From Oligoflexia bacterium (GTDB taxonomy: Bacteria; Bdellovibrionota; Bacteriovoracia; Bacteriovoracales; Bacteriovoracaceae): 64,000 bases of DNA. The notes under the pieces were generated by a model. The model was not told the origin of the DNA and did not search any database. It saw only the letters and a program-made list of their open reading frames with translations. The position numbers were made by a program, and so were the translations under genes. Each line of letters starts with the position of its first letter. Position 1 is the first letter of the stretch. The stretch spans positions 186,001 to 250,000 of the forward strand of contig JAAEST010000053.1 of assembly GCA_024229115.1 (NCBI GenBank), written 5' to 3'. Shown piece by piece: positions 37,517-45,741 of this stretch.

Positions 37517-37542
37517 TCTAAATATCAATTTAGTCACAAAAA

Positions 37543-37562
37543 AAACCCCATCCTTGGGGTTT
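37543..37562. terminator. Bidirectional Rho-independent terminator
   Basis: AAACCCCA (37543-37550) pairs with TGGGGTTT (37555-37562) around a 4-base loop. An A run precedes it, giving a U run for the minus strand, and T residues follow. It lies between the convergent helicase and small lipoprotein genes. Confidence 0.85.
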
Positions 37563-37613
37563 GATAAGCTCTAGGCTTAACTTCTTCATCCTTGAAGATA
37601 TTTTTTAAAATAG

Positions 37614-37988
37614 TTATTTCTTTTTTATTTCCTTTTTAGATATTTTCATCTTTTCACCAGTAATTTGCAAGTGCATCTTATTAATGAATGGTAAAAAACT
37701 TACAAAAACTTCCCAAGGTCTTTGTTCAACAACGATATTTAAATTTCTAACCTCAGAACATTTTAAATTTTCTTCATTGAGTAATTGTTTCAAAAAGAGT
37801 CTACGCCCATCCCCTTTGGCCCCACCTGTAGTCCAAAGGTCTTTTTCTATTTTAAATTTCTCTAATTCAAACTCTTCAGTTGAATGCCATAAATTATCGG
37901 AACGATGACAGCCTCTAGAAGTTACAGTAACAGAACCAGCACATCCGAAAAAAGTTAGAAGAATTAACAAGAGTAAAAATCTAGTCAT
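37614..37988 (-). CDS. Small lipoprotein of unknown function
   Basis: The ATG at 37988 follows GGGAGGAG; a GTG one codon earlier is in frame. The 124-residue product has a lipoprotein signal ending in FFGC at about residue 15, then a short basic alpha/beta sequence ending in a Lys-rich tail (KISKKEIKKK). I recognise no family. Its start overlaps the end of the upstream lipoprotein gene by about 8 bases, so the pair is probably co-translated. Confidence 0.7.
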   Translation of the reverse strand: MTRFLLLLILLTFFGCAGSVTVTSRGCHRSDNLWHSTEEFELEKFKIEKDLWTTGGAKGDGRRLFLKQLLNEENLKCSEVRNLNIVVEQRPWEVFVSFLPFINKMHLQITGEKMKISKKEIKKK

Positions 37989-38358
37989 CACTCCTCCCTA
38001 AACCAAAACCTTCTATTCGAATTGTTTTTGGGGTGTAGAAGCCAAGACTAAAAATACTTTTTAACCAGTCAGACCAAGTTTGATAACTTGTGACTGTCAT
38101 ATTAGCGACACTAGTGAATCCTTCACTCCGAGCAATAGCATCTACTTCAATATCAAATGTCGATGGTATCGTTCCGAAGAAATAGAATTCTTGAGATCTT
38201 TCAGTTTTAAAATATTCATCATGACCAGCGGCTGGTGAAATGAATACAGGAATCTCTTGATTGGATTTGAAAACTACTTGAGAACATGATGACGCAAGTA
38301 GACTAAATAGAAAAATGACATTTACTAAGACCAAAGAAGGTCTTGTTTTAAAACTCAT
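37981..38358 (-). CDS. Small lipoprotein, possible PEGA-like beta domain
   Basis: The 125-residue product has a lipoprotein signal ending in LASSC near residue 25. The mature part has IPVFISP, then a glycine turn and strand patterns, and a C-terminal WSDWLKSIFSLGFYTPKTI amphipathic segment. It loosely resembles lipoproteins that carry a small immunoglobulin-like PEGA-type domain, but this is weak. It is the first gene of a two-gene lipoprotein operon with its own promoter. Confidence 0.68.
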   Translation of the reverse strand: MSFKTRPSLVLVNVIFLFSLLASSCSQVVFKSNQEIPVFISPAAGHDEYFKTERSQEFYFFGTIPSTFDIEVDAIARSEGFTSVANMTVTSYQTWSDWLKSIFSLGFYTPKTIRIEGFGLGRSDD

Positions 38359-38387
38359 GACCTATCCTATGTCTCTGTATTTATTTA

Positions 38388-38417
38388 ATTGTCATTGAGA
38401 GTCAAAAGGATTGTCAA
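38388..38417 (-). promoter_or_regulatory. Promoter of the small lipoprotein pair
   Basis: On the minus strand a perfect TTGACA (38417-38412) is followed, after 18 bases, by GACAAT (38393-38388). It sits 30 bases before the start at 38358. Confidence 0.45.
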
Positions 38418-38435
38418 CTTATTTCTTACAGCTTG

Positions 38436-39251
38436 TTAATCACCTTTGAAAGCAGCTTGTGTACGGCCCTCTAAGGCCTTGAGTCCTTCAAAGTGGTCAT
38501 TCGTTCTTTGAGTAATTCCTTGATAGGCAGCCAATAAATCTAAAGCACTTTCAAGCCCATTAAGAAAATTTTGCTTGAGTGCTTTCTTTGTCATTCCTAC
38601 GGCGATTGGACTATTGGCACTGATCATTTGGGCGATCTCTAAAGTTTTTGCCTTTAGTTCATCTTCGCCAACAACAAAATTTGCTAGCCCCATAGCATAA
38701 GCTTCTTCAGCACTATAAATCTTTCCAGTTAAGAACATTTCCATCGCTTTTGTATAACCTACAACTCTTGGAAGAAAATATGTTCCCCCATCTCCAGGAA
38801 CGAGGGCCAATTTAGAAAAAGTTTCGCCAAATTTTGCTTTTTCTGAGACAACACGAAGATCACACATAGCACTTAAATCACAACCAGCTCCGATAGCAGC
38901 ACCATTAACCATGGCAATAATTGGAGTTTTTAAGGCCTCAATAGTTCGAGGAATTCGTTGAATACCATTTTGATAGCGATCCTTAAGTTCATTGGATTCA
39001 CCAGCAAACATCCCCTCTTTATTCTTCATATCTTTGATATCACCACCAGCACAGAAAGCATTCCCTTCACCTGTTAGAGTGATCACCCTTACTTCATTAT
39101 CAAAATCAGCATGGGCCAAAGTAGAACAAAGCTCATCAATCATTTGAATACTAATAGCATTCTTTGCTTCTGGGCGATTAAGAGTTATCCAAAGGATTCC
39201 ATTTTCTAAATTACACTTGATGTCTTTGAAATCTTTCTTATAGTGATCCAT
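38436..39251 (-). CDS. PaaG-like enoyl-CoA hydratase/isomerase
   Basis: This 271-residue crotonase has FCAGGDIKDM (oxyanion hole) and GAGCDLSAMCDLRV. The positions of the two hydratase glutamates are Asp and Phe, and a segment FSKLALVPGDGGTYFLPR resembles the region of PaaG isomerases that carries their catalytic Asp, though shifted here (PGDGG against PDCGG). It is therefore more likely an isomerase-type or specialised crotonase than a simple hydratase. It is the last gene of the leucine catabolism operon, 6 bases after HMG-CoA lyase. Its exact role in that pathway is unclear. Confidence 0.85.
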   Translation of the reverse strand: MDHYKKDFKDIKCNLENGILWITLNRPEAKNAISIQMIDELCSTLAHADFDNEVRVITLTGEGNAFCAGGDIKDMKNKEGMFAGESNELKDRYQNGIQRIPRTIEALKTPIIAMVNGAAIGAGCDLSAMCDLRVVSEKAKFGETFSKLALVPGDGGTYFLPRVVGYTKAMEMFLTGKIYSAEEAYAMGLANFVVGEDELKAKTLEIAQMISANSPIAVGMTKKALKQNFLNGLESALDLLAAYQGITQRTNDHFEGLKALEGRTQAAFKGD

Positions 39252-39257
39252 ATTTTC

Positions 39258-40169
39258 CTACTTACTATTAAGATATGCTTGAAGATACTTACTTGAAGTT
39301 TTTCTATTTAACTTTTCTAAAATGAATTCTGAGGCATGAGCTAATTTATCAAGATCTATATGAGAATTAATTCCAAGAGAATTGAGTAAATAAACGAGAT
39401 CTTCAGTGGCGACATTTCCAGTAGCGCCTTTAGCGTAAGGACAGCCTCCTAAACCTCCAGCTGAACTATCAAACTTATGGATACCAAGAGTAAGAGCCGT
39501 TAAAATATTACTTAAGGCCATTCCTCTAGTATCATGAAAATGAAGAGCCAATTGATCTTTTTTAAAGTGAGTTAGGAGTTTATTAACAACAAATTGCACT
39601 TGAATAGGAGTTGCTACTCCAATCGTATCACCAATACTAACCTCATAGGCTCCAAGCTTTAATAATTGCTTAGTCACTTCAATCAACTTATCAATTGAAG
39701 TTTCCCCCTCATAAGGACAACCAAATGCTGTCGATACATAACCTCTAATTTTGAGACCATGCTTTTTAGCCTCTTCGCATACTGCTGTAATTCTCTCCAA
39801 TGATTCATCAATTGAAGCATTTATATTTTTCTTATTAAAAGTTTCTGAAGTTGCACTAAAAACGGCAATTTCCTTAACTCCTACAGCTAATGCTTTTTCT
39901 AAACCTTTAAGGTTAGGGACAAGGCATGGAAAATTTACACCTTGAATATTTAGAACTTCAGTAAAAAGCTTTTCAGCATCTCCCATTTGAGGAATTTTAT
40001 CGGCCCTTACAAAACTAGTGGCTTCTATTTCTTTTAGGCCAGCTTTTGCAAGTTTTGAAATAAACTCAACCTTATCTTCAGTTTTAAGAATAGTTTTCTC
40101 ATTTTGAAGTCCATCTCTTGGACCAACTTCAATGACTGTGACTTCGTTAGGTAAGTTTTGAAAATTCAT
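39258..40169 (-). CDS. hmgL: Hydroxymethylglutaryl-CoA lyase
   Basis: The 303-residue protein has the start VIEVGPRDGLQNE, the IEATSFV segment, HFHDTRGMAL and the active-site signature GGLGGCPYAKGATGNVATED with its catalytic Cys. It splits HMG-CoA into acetyl-CoA and acetoacetate, the last step of leucine breakdown. It lies 8 bases after the biotin carrier gene. It draws on the same HMG-CoA pool as HMG-CoA reductase at 11.9-13.2 kb. Confidence 0.95.
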   Translation of the reverse strand: MNFQNLPNEVTVIEVGPRDGLQNEKTILKTEDKVEFISKLAKAGLKEIEATSFVRADKIPQMGDAEKLFTEVLNIQGVNFPCLVPNLKGLEKALAVGVKEIAVFSATSETFNKKNINASIDESLERITAVCEEAKKHGLKIRGYVSTAFGCPYEGETSIDKLIEVTKQLLKLGAYEVSIGDTIGVATPIQVQFVVNKLLTHFKKDQLALHFHDTRGMALSNILTALTLGIHKFDSSAGGLGGCPYAKGATGNVATEDLVYLLNSLGINSHIDLDKLAHASEFILEKLNRKTSSKYLQAYLNSK

Positions 40170-40177
40170 ATAAAACC

Positions 40178-40666
40178 TTATTGAGCAATATCGACGAGGG
40201 CCAGCCCACCATCAACAAGACTTCCCTCTTCGCAATTAACAGCGGTTATTTCCCCATCTGAAGACGCCTTGATCGTATGTTCCATCTTCATTGCTTCCAT
40301 TATAATGAGAGCATCACCTTTTTTAACACTATCACCAACTTTTACTGAAACCTTAAGAATTTTACCTGGCATTGGACTAACCATGGCTCCTTCCTCAGCA
40401 CCTCCAGCACCACTTCTTTGATATTTATAGGTTGAGATACTTAGGTCTAGGCCTGAAACAACAGCACGATCTTCACAAAGAACGACATTGTGATTCATAT
40501 TATTCAAGCTATCCGTCAAAGAAATACTAGGGTTATTACGATGAGAATTACGTGAGAAACTATAGTTCTTCCCTTCAAACTCAAAAGAAACAACTCCATT
40601 AGTTTGATTTAAATCTAGAACCTTTACTTCTGTTTTATTACCATTAATAGTTAATGTCTTTTTCAT
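40178..40666 (-). CDS. Biotin carboxyl carrier subunit of methylcrotonyl-CoA carboxylase
   Basis: The ATG at 40666 has an AGGA site at 7-base spacing and lies 1 base from the stop of the biotin carboxylase gene. The 162-residue protein ends in a biotinyl domain with PMPGKILKVSVKVGDSVKKG and the biotin-attachment motif EAMKM, where the Lys is biotinylated. The first 80 residues form a beta-rich region of the type that links carboxylase and carrier in single-chain enzymes. Here the alpha subunit is split in two genes. Confidence 0.92.
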   Translation of the reverse strand: MKKTLTINGNKTEVKVLDLNQTNGVVSFEFEGKNYSFSRNSHRNNPSISLTDSLNNMNHNVVLCEDRAVVSGLDLSISTYKYQRSGAGGAEEGAMVSPMPGKILKVSVKVGDSVKKGDALIIMEAMKMEHTIKASSDGEITAVNCEEGSLVDGGLALVDIAQ

Positions 40667-40667
40667 A

Positions 40668-42176
40668 TTAATTCCTAAATCCATCTAACGATTCCCAAGG
40701 GCTGGCCGTAGAAGAATCATAATCTTGAAAATTACCAGTCAATAAATATGCTGCGACTGCTTGAGCTTTTTGGTCATTGCTCATTTCAACTGGTCCAAGG
40801 TCGTTTTCATAAGTTTTTACAAAATGAGTAAAAGTCACTCCCTCTAAAAACTTAGGATGGGAAAGAACACGTGATAAGTATTCTCTATTTGTTTTCACTC
40901 CTAAGTATGGAATTTCTAAAAGAGCACTTTTCATATCATTAATCGCTTCTTCTCTTGAGTTACGATGAACAATTACTTTTGCGAGCATTGGATCATAATC
41001 AATAGTAACTTCATTCTTGTCATTATAACCTGTATCTAAACGAACTCCTGCTCCTGCAAATCCACGATAAGAGATTTTGCCAATACTAGGAAGAAAGTTA
41101 TTATCAGGATCTTCAGCATAAAGACGAACTTCTAGAGCATGTCCCGTTTGCTTTAATTCATCTTGTTCAAAAGAAATACTTTCACCTTGAGCAATCCTAA
41201 TTTGTTCCTTAACAAGATCAATCCCAGTCACTGCTTCAGTAATTGGATGCTCTACTTGCAAACGAGTATTCATTTCAAGAAAGTAATACGAACCATCTTC
41301 ATCTAAAATATATTCAATCGTTCCTGCTCCAAGATAATTAATGTGACCTGCTATTTTAGTAGCATCAGCCGTCATCTTAGCTCTCAACTCCTCTGACAAG
41401 GCCACCGATGGTGATTCTTCAATAATTTTCTGGTGCCTTCTTTGAATAGAGCATTCTCTTTCAAAAAGATGGCAATGATTACCATGAGAATCAGATAGAA
41501 CTTGTACTTCAATATGTCTTGGATTTTGTATATATCTTTCTAAGAGAACCTGATCATTGCCAAAGGCATTCATAGCTTCTCTCTTAGCAGACTCTAAAGC
41601 TTCCTCAACTTCCGAAAGATCATAGACAACCCTCATTCCTTTTCCGCCACCTCCAGCAGTAGCTTTAATAAGTAATGGAGTTCCGATCTTTTTCGCTTCA
41701 ACTTTGAGAGTATCAACACTTTGATCATCACCATGGTACCCAGGAATAACAGGAATCCCTAGTTTTTCCATGGAAATCTTTGAGGCTTTTTTATCACCCA
41801 TGAGATCCATGCTGGCAGCACTAGGACCAATAAGAATAATGTCATTGTCTTCTAATGTTTTGGCGAATTGCGAATTCTCACTTAGAAAACCATATCCAGG
41901 ATGAACTGCATCTATTTTATACTGCTTACAGATATCAATGATCTTTGGAATATTTAAATAGGTTTCAGCGAGACTTCCCTCACCTAGGCAAACAGAGATA
42001 TCTCCTGCACTTGCGTGAGGGAGTTCTCTTTCTTTTTCTGTGTATAAAGTTACAGCTTCGATACCTAAAGAGCGGCAAGAACGAACGACCCTACAAGCGA
42101 TCTCACCTCTATTGGCCATTAAAATTCTTTTTATCTTTTGATTCGATTTATTATTCGAGTTAGTCATATTATTCAC
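40668..42176 (-). CDS. Biotin carboxylase subunit of methylcrotonyl-CoA carboxylase
   Basis: The 502-residue protein is an ATP-grasp biotin carboxylase: KRILMANRGEIACRV, the glycine-rich KATAGGGGKGMRVV, ECSIQRRHQKIIEE, EMNTRLQVEHPITEAVTG and EVRLYAEDP. It carboxylates biotin on the separate carrier protein encoded downstream. The start is a GTG with AGGA directly before; an ATG three codons on is possible. Place between hydratase and carrier genes assigns it to leucine catabolism rather than fatty acid synthesis. Confidence 0.93.
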   Translation of the reverse strand: MNNMTNSNNKSNQKIKRILMANRGEIACRVVRSCRSLGIEAVTLYTEKERELPHASAGDISVCLGEGSLAETYLNIPKIIDICKQYKIDAVHPGYGFLSENSQFAKTLEDNDIILIGPSAASMDLMGDKKASKISMEKLGIPVIPGYHGDDQSVDTLKVEAKKIGTPLLIKATAGGGGKGMRVVYDLSEVEEALESAKREAMNAFGNDQVLLERYIQNPRHIEVQVLSDSHGNHCHLFERECSIQRRHQKIIEESPSVALSEELRAKMTADATKIAGHINYLGAGTIEYILDEDGSYYFLEMNTRLQVEHPITEAVTGIDLVKEQIRIAQGESISFEQDELKQTGHALEVRLYAEDPDNNFLPSIGKISYRGFAGAGVRLDTGYNDKNEVTIDYDPMLAKVIVHRNSREEAINDMKSALLEIPYLGVKTNREYLSRVLSHPKFLEGVTFTHFVKTYENDLGPVEMSNDQKAQAVAAYLLTGNFQDYDSSTASPWESLDGFRN

Positions 42177-42193
42177 GTTTCCTAATATATTCT

Positions 42194-42988
42194 CTATTTC
42201 TTAATCCAGTTTGGTTTTCTTTTTTCTAACAAGGCACTCATTCCTTCCTGCCCTTCATCAGCAATTCGAAGTTTAGCAATTGTCTTACAAGTAAAATCAA
42301 CGACACCTTGATAATCATTGGCCCTTCTTCTCTTAAGAACACCACCAATTAACTTCTTAGCCTCAACAGCTGCTTTCGGTCCTGCTTTTAAGAAAATTGA
42401 AATCTTCTTTTCTAGAATCTCATCAAGCTCCTCACCTTTACATACTTGATGAACCATTCCCATTTCCATGGCCTTGTGAGCTTTAAATCGCTCACCACTT
42501 AAAAAGTAAGCCCTCGCATTGGACTCTCCGATTTTGGCAATAACATAAGGGCTAATCACCGCTGGCACTAAACCAAGGCAAACTTCAGTAAAGCCAAAAG
42601 TTGCTTCTTCTACAGAAAGAACAAAATCACATGAACTAATAAGACCAGTACCTCCACCAAGACAAGCTCCATTTACACGAGCGATAACAGGCAGTGGGCA
42701 ATCGTTAATGGCCTGGAATAACCCTTGAAGTTTTTTAGAGTCTTCAAAATTTTCATCTTCTGAATACTCTTTCATTTTCTTCATCCAATTAAGATCAGCT
42801 CCGGCACAAAAGCTTTTCCCTTCACCAGCAAGAACCACAACCCTCAAAGCTTCATTTTCCTTAATCTTTTTGAACTCATTGGTGAGATCTTCAATTAGTT
42901 GATCGTTAAAAGCATTATGAATTTCAGGGCGATTAAGACTTATTGTTAGCACTTGATCGTTGTGAGAATTTTTCTTAATAAAGTCCAC
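42194..42988 (-). CDS. liuC: Methylglutaconyl-CoA hydratase
   Basis: This 264-residue crotonase has the FCAGADLNWMKKM segment and FGFTEVCLGLVPAVISPYV that mark bacterial 3-methylglutaconyl-CoA hydratases. The second catalytic glutamate is kept (TEV), while the first position is Gly, as I recall for this subfamily. It hydrates 3-methylglutaconyl-CoA to HMG-CoA. The start is a GTG with AAGGAA before it. It sits between the two carboxylase subunit genes, 17-19 bases from each. Confidence 0.92.
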   Translation of the reverse strand: MDFIKKNSHNDQVLTISLNRPEIHNAFNDQLIEDLTNEFKKIKENEALRVVVLAGEGKSFCAGADLNWMKKMKEYSEDENFEDSKKLQGLFQAINDCPLPVIARVNGACLGGGTGLISSCDFVLSVEEATFGFTEVCLGLVPAVISPYVIAKIGESNARAYFLSGERFKAHKAMEMGMVHQVCKGEELDEILEKKISIFLKAGPKAAVEAKKLIGGVLKRRRANDYQGVVDFTCKTIAKLRIADEGQEGMSALLEKRKPNWIKK

Positions 42989-43007
42989 GTTTATTCCTTA
43001 AGCGATA

Positions 43008-44636
43008 TTACATTCTGAAGACACCAAACTTAGTCTCTTCAATTTTCTTATTTAAACTTGCTTCGATTGCTAATCCTAAAACTTCTCTAGTTTGTGTAGG
43101 ATTAATTACACCATCGTCCCAAATTCTTGATGAAGAATAGTAAGCACTACCTTCTGTTTCATATTTATCTAAAATCGGTTGCTGAAAAGTTGCCACTTCC
43201 GAATCACTCATTGGATTTTGTCCCTTCGCTTTTAGACCGGCTTGCCTTACTGTTGTTAATACTCCAGCAGCTTGCTCTCCACCCATCACACTAATACGAG
43301 CATTTGGCCACATCCATAAGAATCTTGGACTATAGGCCCTTCCACACATTCCATAGTTACCGGCTCCGAATGAGCCTCCAATAATGACAGTGAATTTTGG
43401 AACATCTACAGTAGAGACCGCCGTCACCATTTTTGCCCCATGTTTAGCTATGCCTTCTGACTCATATTTTCTTCCAACCATGAAACCAGTTATATTTTGA
43501 AGAAAGACCAGTGGAATTTTTCTTTGTCCGCAAAGTTCGATAAAGTGAGCTCCTTTTTGAGCACTCTCACTAAAAAGAATTCCATTATTGGCCACGATCC
43601 CCACTGGGTTACCAAAAATTTTGGCAAATCCACAAATTAAAGTTGTTCCAAATTTTTCTTTGAACTCATGAAATTCACTTCCATCTGTAATGCGAGCAAT
43701 AATCTCTCTCACATCGTAAGGAGTCTTTGTATCTTTAGGGACAATTCCTAAAACTTCTTTTTGGTCATACTTAGGAGGAATAACTTTTTGTCTTTCTTTT
43801 TGACCAGCAATCTTCCCTTCAGACTGATAGTTAAGATTTTCAATAATATTTCGACATAAGGCCAAAGCATCTTCTTCATTTTCAGCAAAGTGATCAGCAA
43901 CACCAGACTCACTTGTATGAACTCTAGCACCACCTAAATCTTCAGCAGTGACTTCTTCACCTGTTGCTGCTTTAACTAAAGGAGGTCCGCCTAAGAAGAT
44001 TGTCCCGTTCCCTTTTACAATTATGGATTCATCGGCCATTGCAGGAACATAAGCCCCACCAGCAGTACATGATCCACAGACAACGGCAATTTGCGAGATC
44101 CCTAGAGAACTCATCTTTGCTTGGTTATAGAAGATTCGTCCAAAATGCTCTTTATCAGGAAAGACTTCATCTTGCTTAGGAAGAAATGCTCCTCCACTAT
44201 CAACGAGGTAAATACATGGAAGACGATTTTCTAGTGCCACCTCTTGTGCACGAAGATGTTTCTTCACAGTCATTGGGAAGTATGTTCCGCCTTTAACTGT
44301 GGCATCGTTGGCAACGAACATACACTCAACACCGTGGACTCTTCCAATTCCAGTGATGATACCGGCACTTGGAACAGGACCTTCTTTTTCATATAGATCA
44401 TCAGCAGCAAGAGCACTTAGTTCCAGAAAAGGAGAACCTTCATCTAAAATTCTTTCAATTCTCTCTCGAGGGAGTAATTTTTCTCTTGAACGGTGACGAG
44501 CAACACTCTTTTCACCACCACCTTGGCGAACGCGATTAAGTCTTTCGTTAAGATCGTTAACTATTTGCTGATTAAATTCAAAGTTAGATTGAAAATCAGT
44601 ACTTTTAGTATCGATTTTTGATTTTATGGAATCCAT
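43008..44636 (-). CDS. Methylcrotonyl-CoA carboxylase, carboxyltransferase subunit
   Basis: The 542-residue protein has the two crotonase-like halves of acyl-CoA carboxyltransferases: [65 protein letters not shown] and in the second half [30 protein letters not shown] and [15 protein letters not shown]. These favour methylcrotonyl-CoA over propionyl-CoA carboxylase. It moves carboxyl from biotin to 3-methylcrotonyl-CoA. It is the first gene of the leucine operon; isovaleryl-CoA dehydrogenase, the step before, is not in the window. Confidence 0.95.
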   Translation of the reverse strand: MDSIKSKIDTKSTDFQSNFEFNQQIVNDLNERLNRVRQGGGEKSVARHRSREKLLPRERIERILDEGSPFLELSALAADDLYEKEGPVPSAGIITGIGRVHGVECMFVANDATVKGGTYFPMTVKKHLRAQEVALENRLPCIYLVDSGGAFLPKQDEVFPDKEHFGRIFYNQAKMSSLGISQIAVVCGSCTAGGAYVPAMADESIIVKGNGTIFLGGPPLVKAATGEEVTAEDLGGARVHTSESGVADHFAENEEDALALCRNIIENLNYQSEGKIAGQKERQKVIPPKYDQKEVLGIVPKDTKTPYDVREIIARITDGSEFHEFKEKFGTTLICGFAKIFGNPVGIVANNGILFSESAQKGAHFIELCGQRKIPLVFLQNITGFMVGRKYESEGIAKHGAKMVTAVSTVDVPKFTVIIGGSFGAGNYGMCGRAYSPRFLWMWPNARISVMGGEQAAGVLTTVRQAGLKAKGQNPMSDSEVATFQQPILDKYETEGSAYYSSSRIWDDGVINPTQTREVLGLAIEASLNKKIEETKFGVFRM

Positions 44637-44703
44637 AGGGCCTCAATTTTTTATGCAATAAAAACTAGGCTATTATGGCAAAAATAAAGGGATTTCGTCC
44701 AAT

Positions 44704-45699
44704 CTAACGCAAAGCTATTAACTGAGCGCAAAGTGCTGCTGACTGATCAATGAACTTCCCTTCAAGAGTTCCCTTATTCTTCAAATTCTCCTCTAATAAA
44801 GGAAATAAGAGCTTTAAGTAGACATCAATGAATGGGTCTTCCGACCAAATGCGATATAAAGTGAATTTTTTCTTATGATTTAGTTTACTAAAATAAACTC
44901 GTGACCATAATTGAACGAGTGATTTTTTAAGAAGATGGGATTTTTCATCACATTGTTTTTTAAAAATCTTCGTCATATTTTCACGACTATTTGGTGATAG
45001 ATTAGCAAGAAGTTCAGAAGTTAAACTTTCTAAAACAAGTTTTGGATCCCAAAAATCTTTTTGATCGAGGGGATGAAAACGAAGAAGGACAACATTTCCT
45101 CGTACATCAATCATTGGTCTTTCAGATGAAGGCCACCAAACAGGTCTCATCAATACTTTAGTATTAGACTTTAAACCGACAAACCCTAAAAGCTTCTTAA
45201 AAGTGGCGGCAGCTTTACTCTTCTTCCACTCTCTTTCCATATCTTTAGTTTGCTTGTTAAAAGTTGTAGACTCTTTAACGAAAGTTGAAATAGGTGTCAT
45301 TAGTTTCTTTAAAAACTTTACCATAAATTCATATTCATCTTTTTTAAGTTTTCTCTTAAGCTTCCCCATGGCTTTTCCCACACTCTTATTATGATAGAAA
45401 GCATTTGAGAAAAAACTATTCGCTATTTTCGTTGGGCCAAAAATATCATTCTTTGTCGGAAAGGGTTCCTTATAATACTTCTTTCTAATTTTTGCATATT
45501 CTTCAAACTCACTTTCTAAATGGTCTTTCTTTTCTAATGAGCTTCTCCATTTCTTCTGCATTGTATCTGAGATACTAGGATGCCATCGACTAACTTGATC
45601 GATAATTTCAAAAACATCAGTGGCTTCTGAATACATGACTGATTTTGAAAAAGTAGAAAGGGAAAGAATAGAGCAAAGAATTATAATTAAGTTTTTCAT
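44704..45699 (-). CDS. Secreted protein of unknown function
   Basis: The 331-residue product starts with a signal peptide (MKNLIIILCSILSLSTFSKS). The mature part is helical and Lys-rich, with a middle beta segment MIDVRGNVVLLRFHP followed by ESLTSELLANLSP. I recognise no family or catalytic motif. The ATG has no ribosome binding site and stands only 42 bases after the stop of the 1216-residue gene, with a terminator in between, so expression depends on read-through or on a promoter inside the T-rich spacer. Confidence 0.65.
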   Translation of the reverse strand: MKNLIIILCSILSLSTFSKSVMYSEATDVFEIIDQVSRWHPSISDTMQKKWRSSLEKKDHLESEFEEYAKIRKKYYKEPFPTKNDIFGPTKIANSFFSNAFYHNKSVGKAMGKLKRKLKKDEYEFMVKFLKKLMTPISTFVKESTTFNKQTKDMEREWKKSKAAATFKKLLGFVGLKSNTKVLMRPVWWPSSERPMIDVRGNVVLLRFHPLDQKDFWDPKLVLESLTSELLANLSPNSRENMTKIFKKQCDEKSHLLKKSLVQLWSRVYFSKLNHKKKFTLYRIWSEDPFIDVYLKLLFPLLEENLKNKGTLEGKFIDQSAALCAQLIALR

Positions 45700-45718
45700 A
45701 AGAATATTGTAATAAAAA

Positions 45719-45738
45719 AAAGTCCCTTGCGGGACTTT
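45719..45738 (-). terminator. Rho-independent terminator after the 1216-residue gene
   Basis: On the minus strand AAAGTCCC and GGGACTTT form an 8-base-pair stem around GCAA, followed by eight or more T residues. It follows the stop at 45742 directly. Confidence 0.88.
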
Positions 45739-45741
45739 ATT

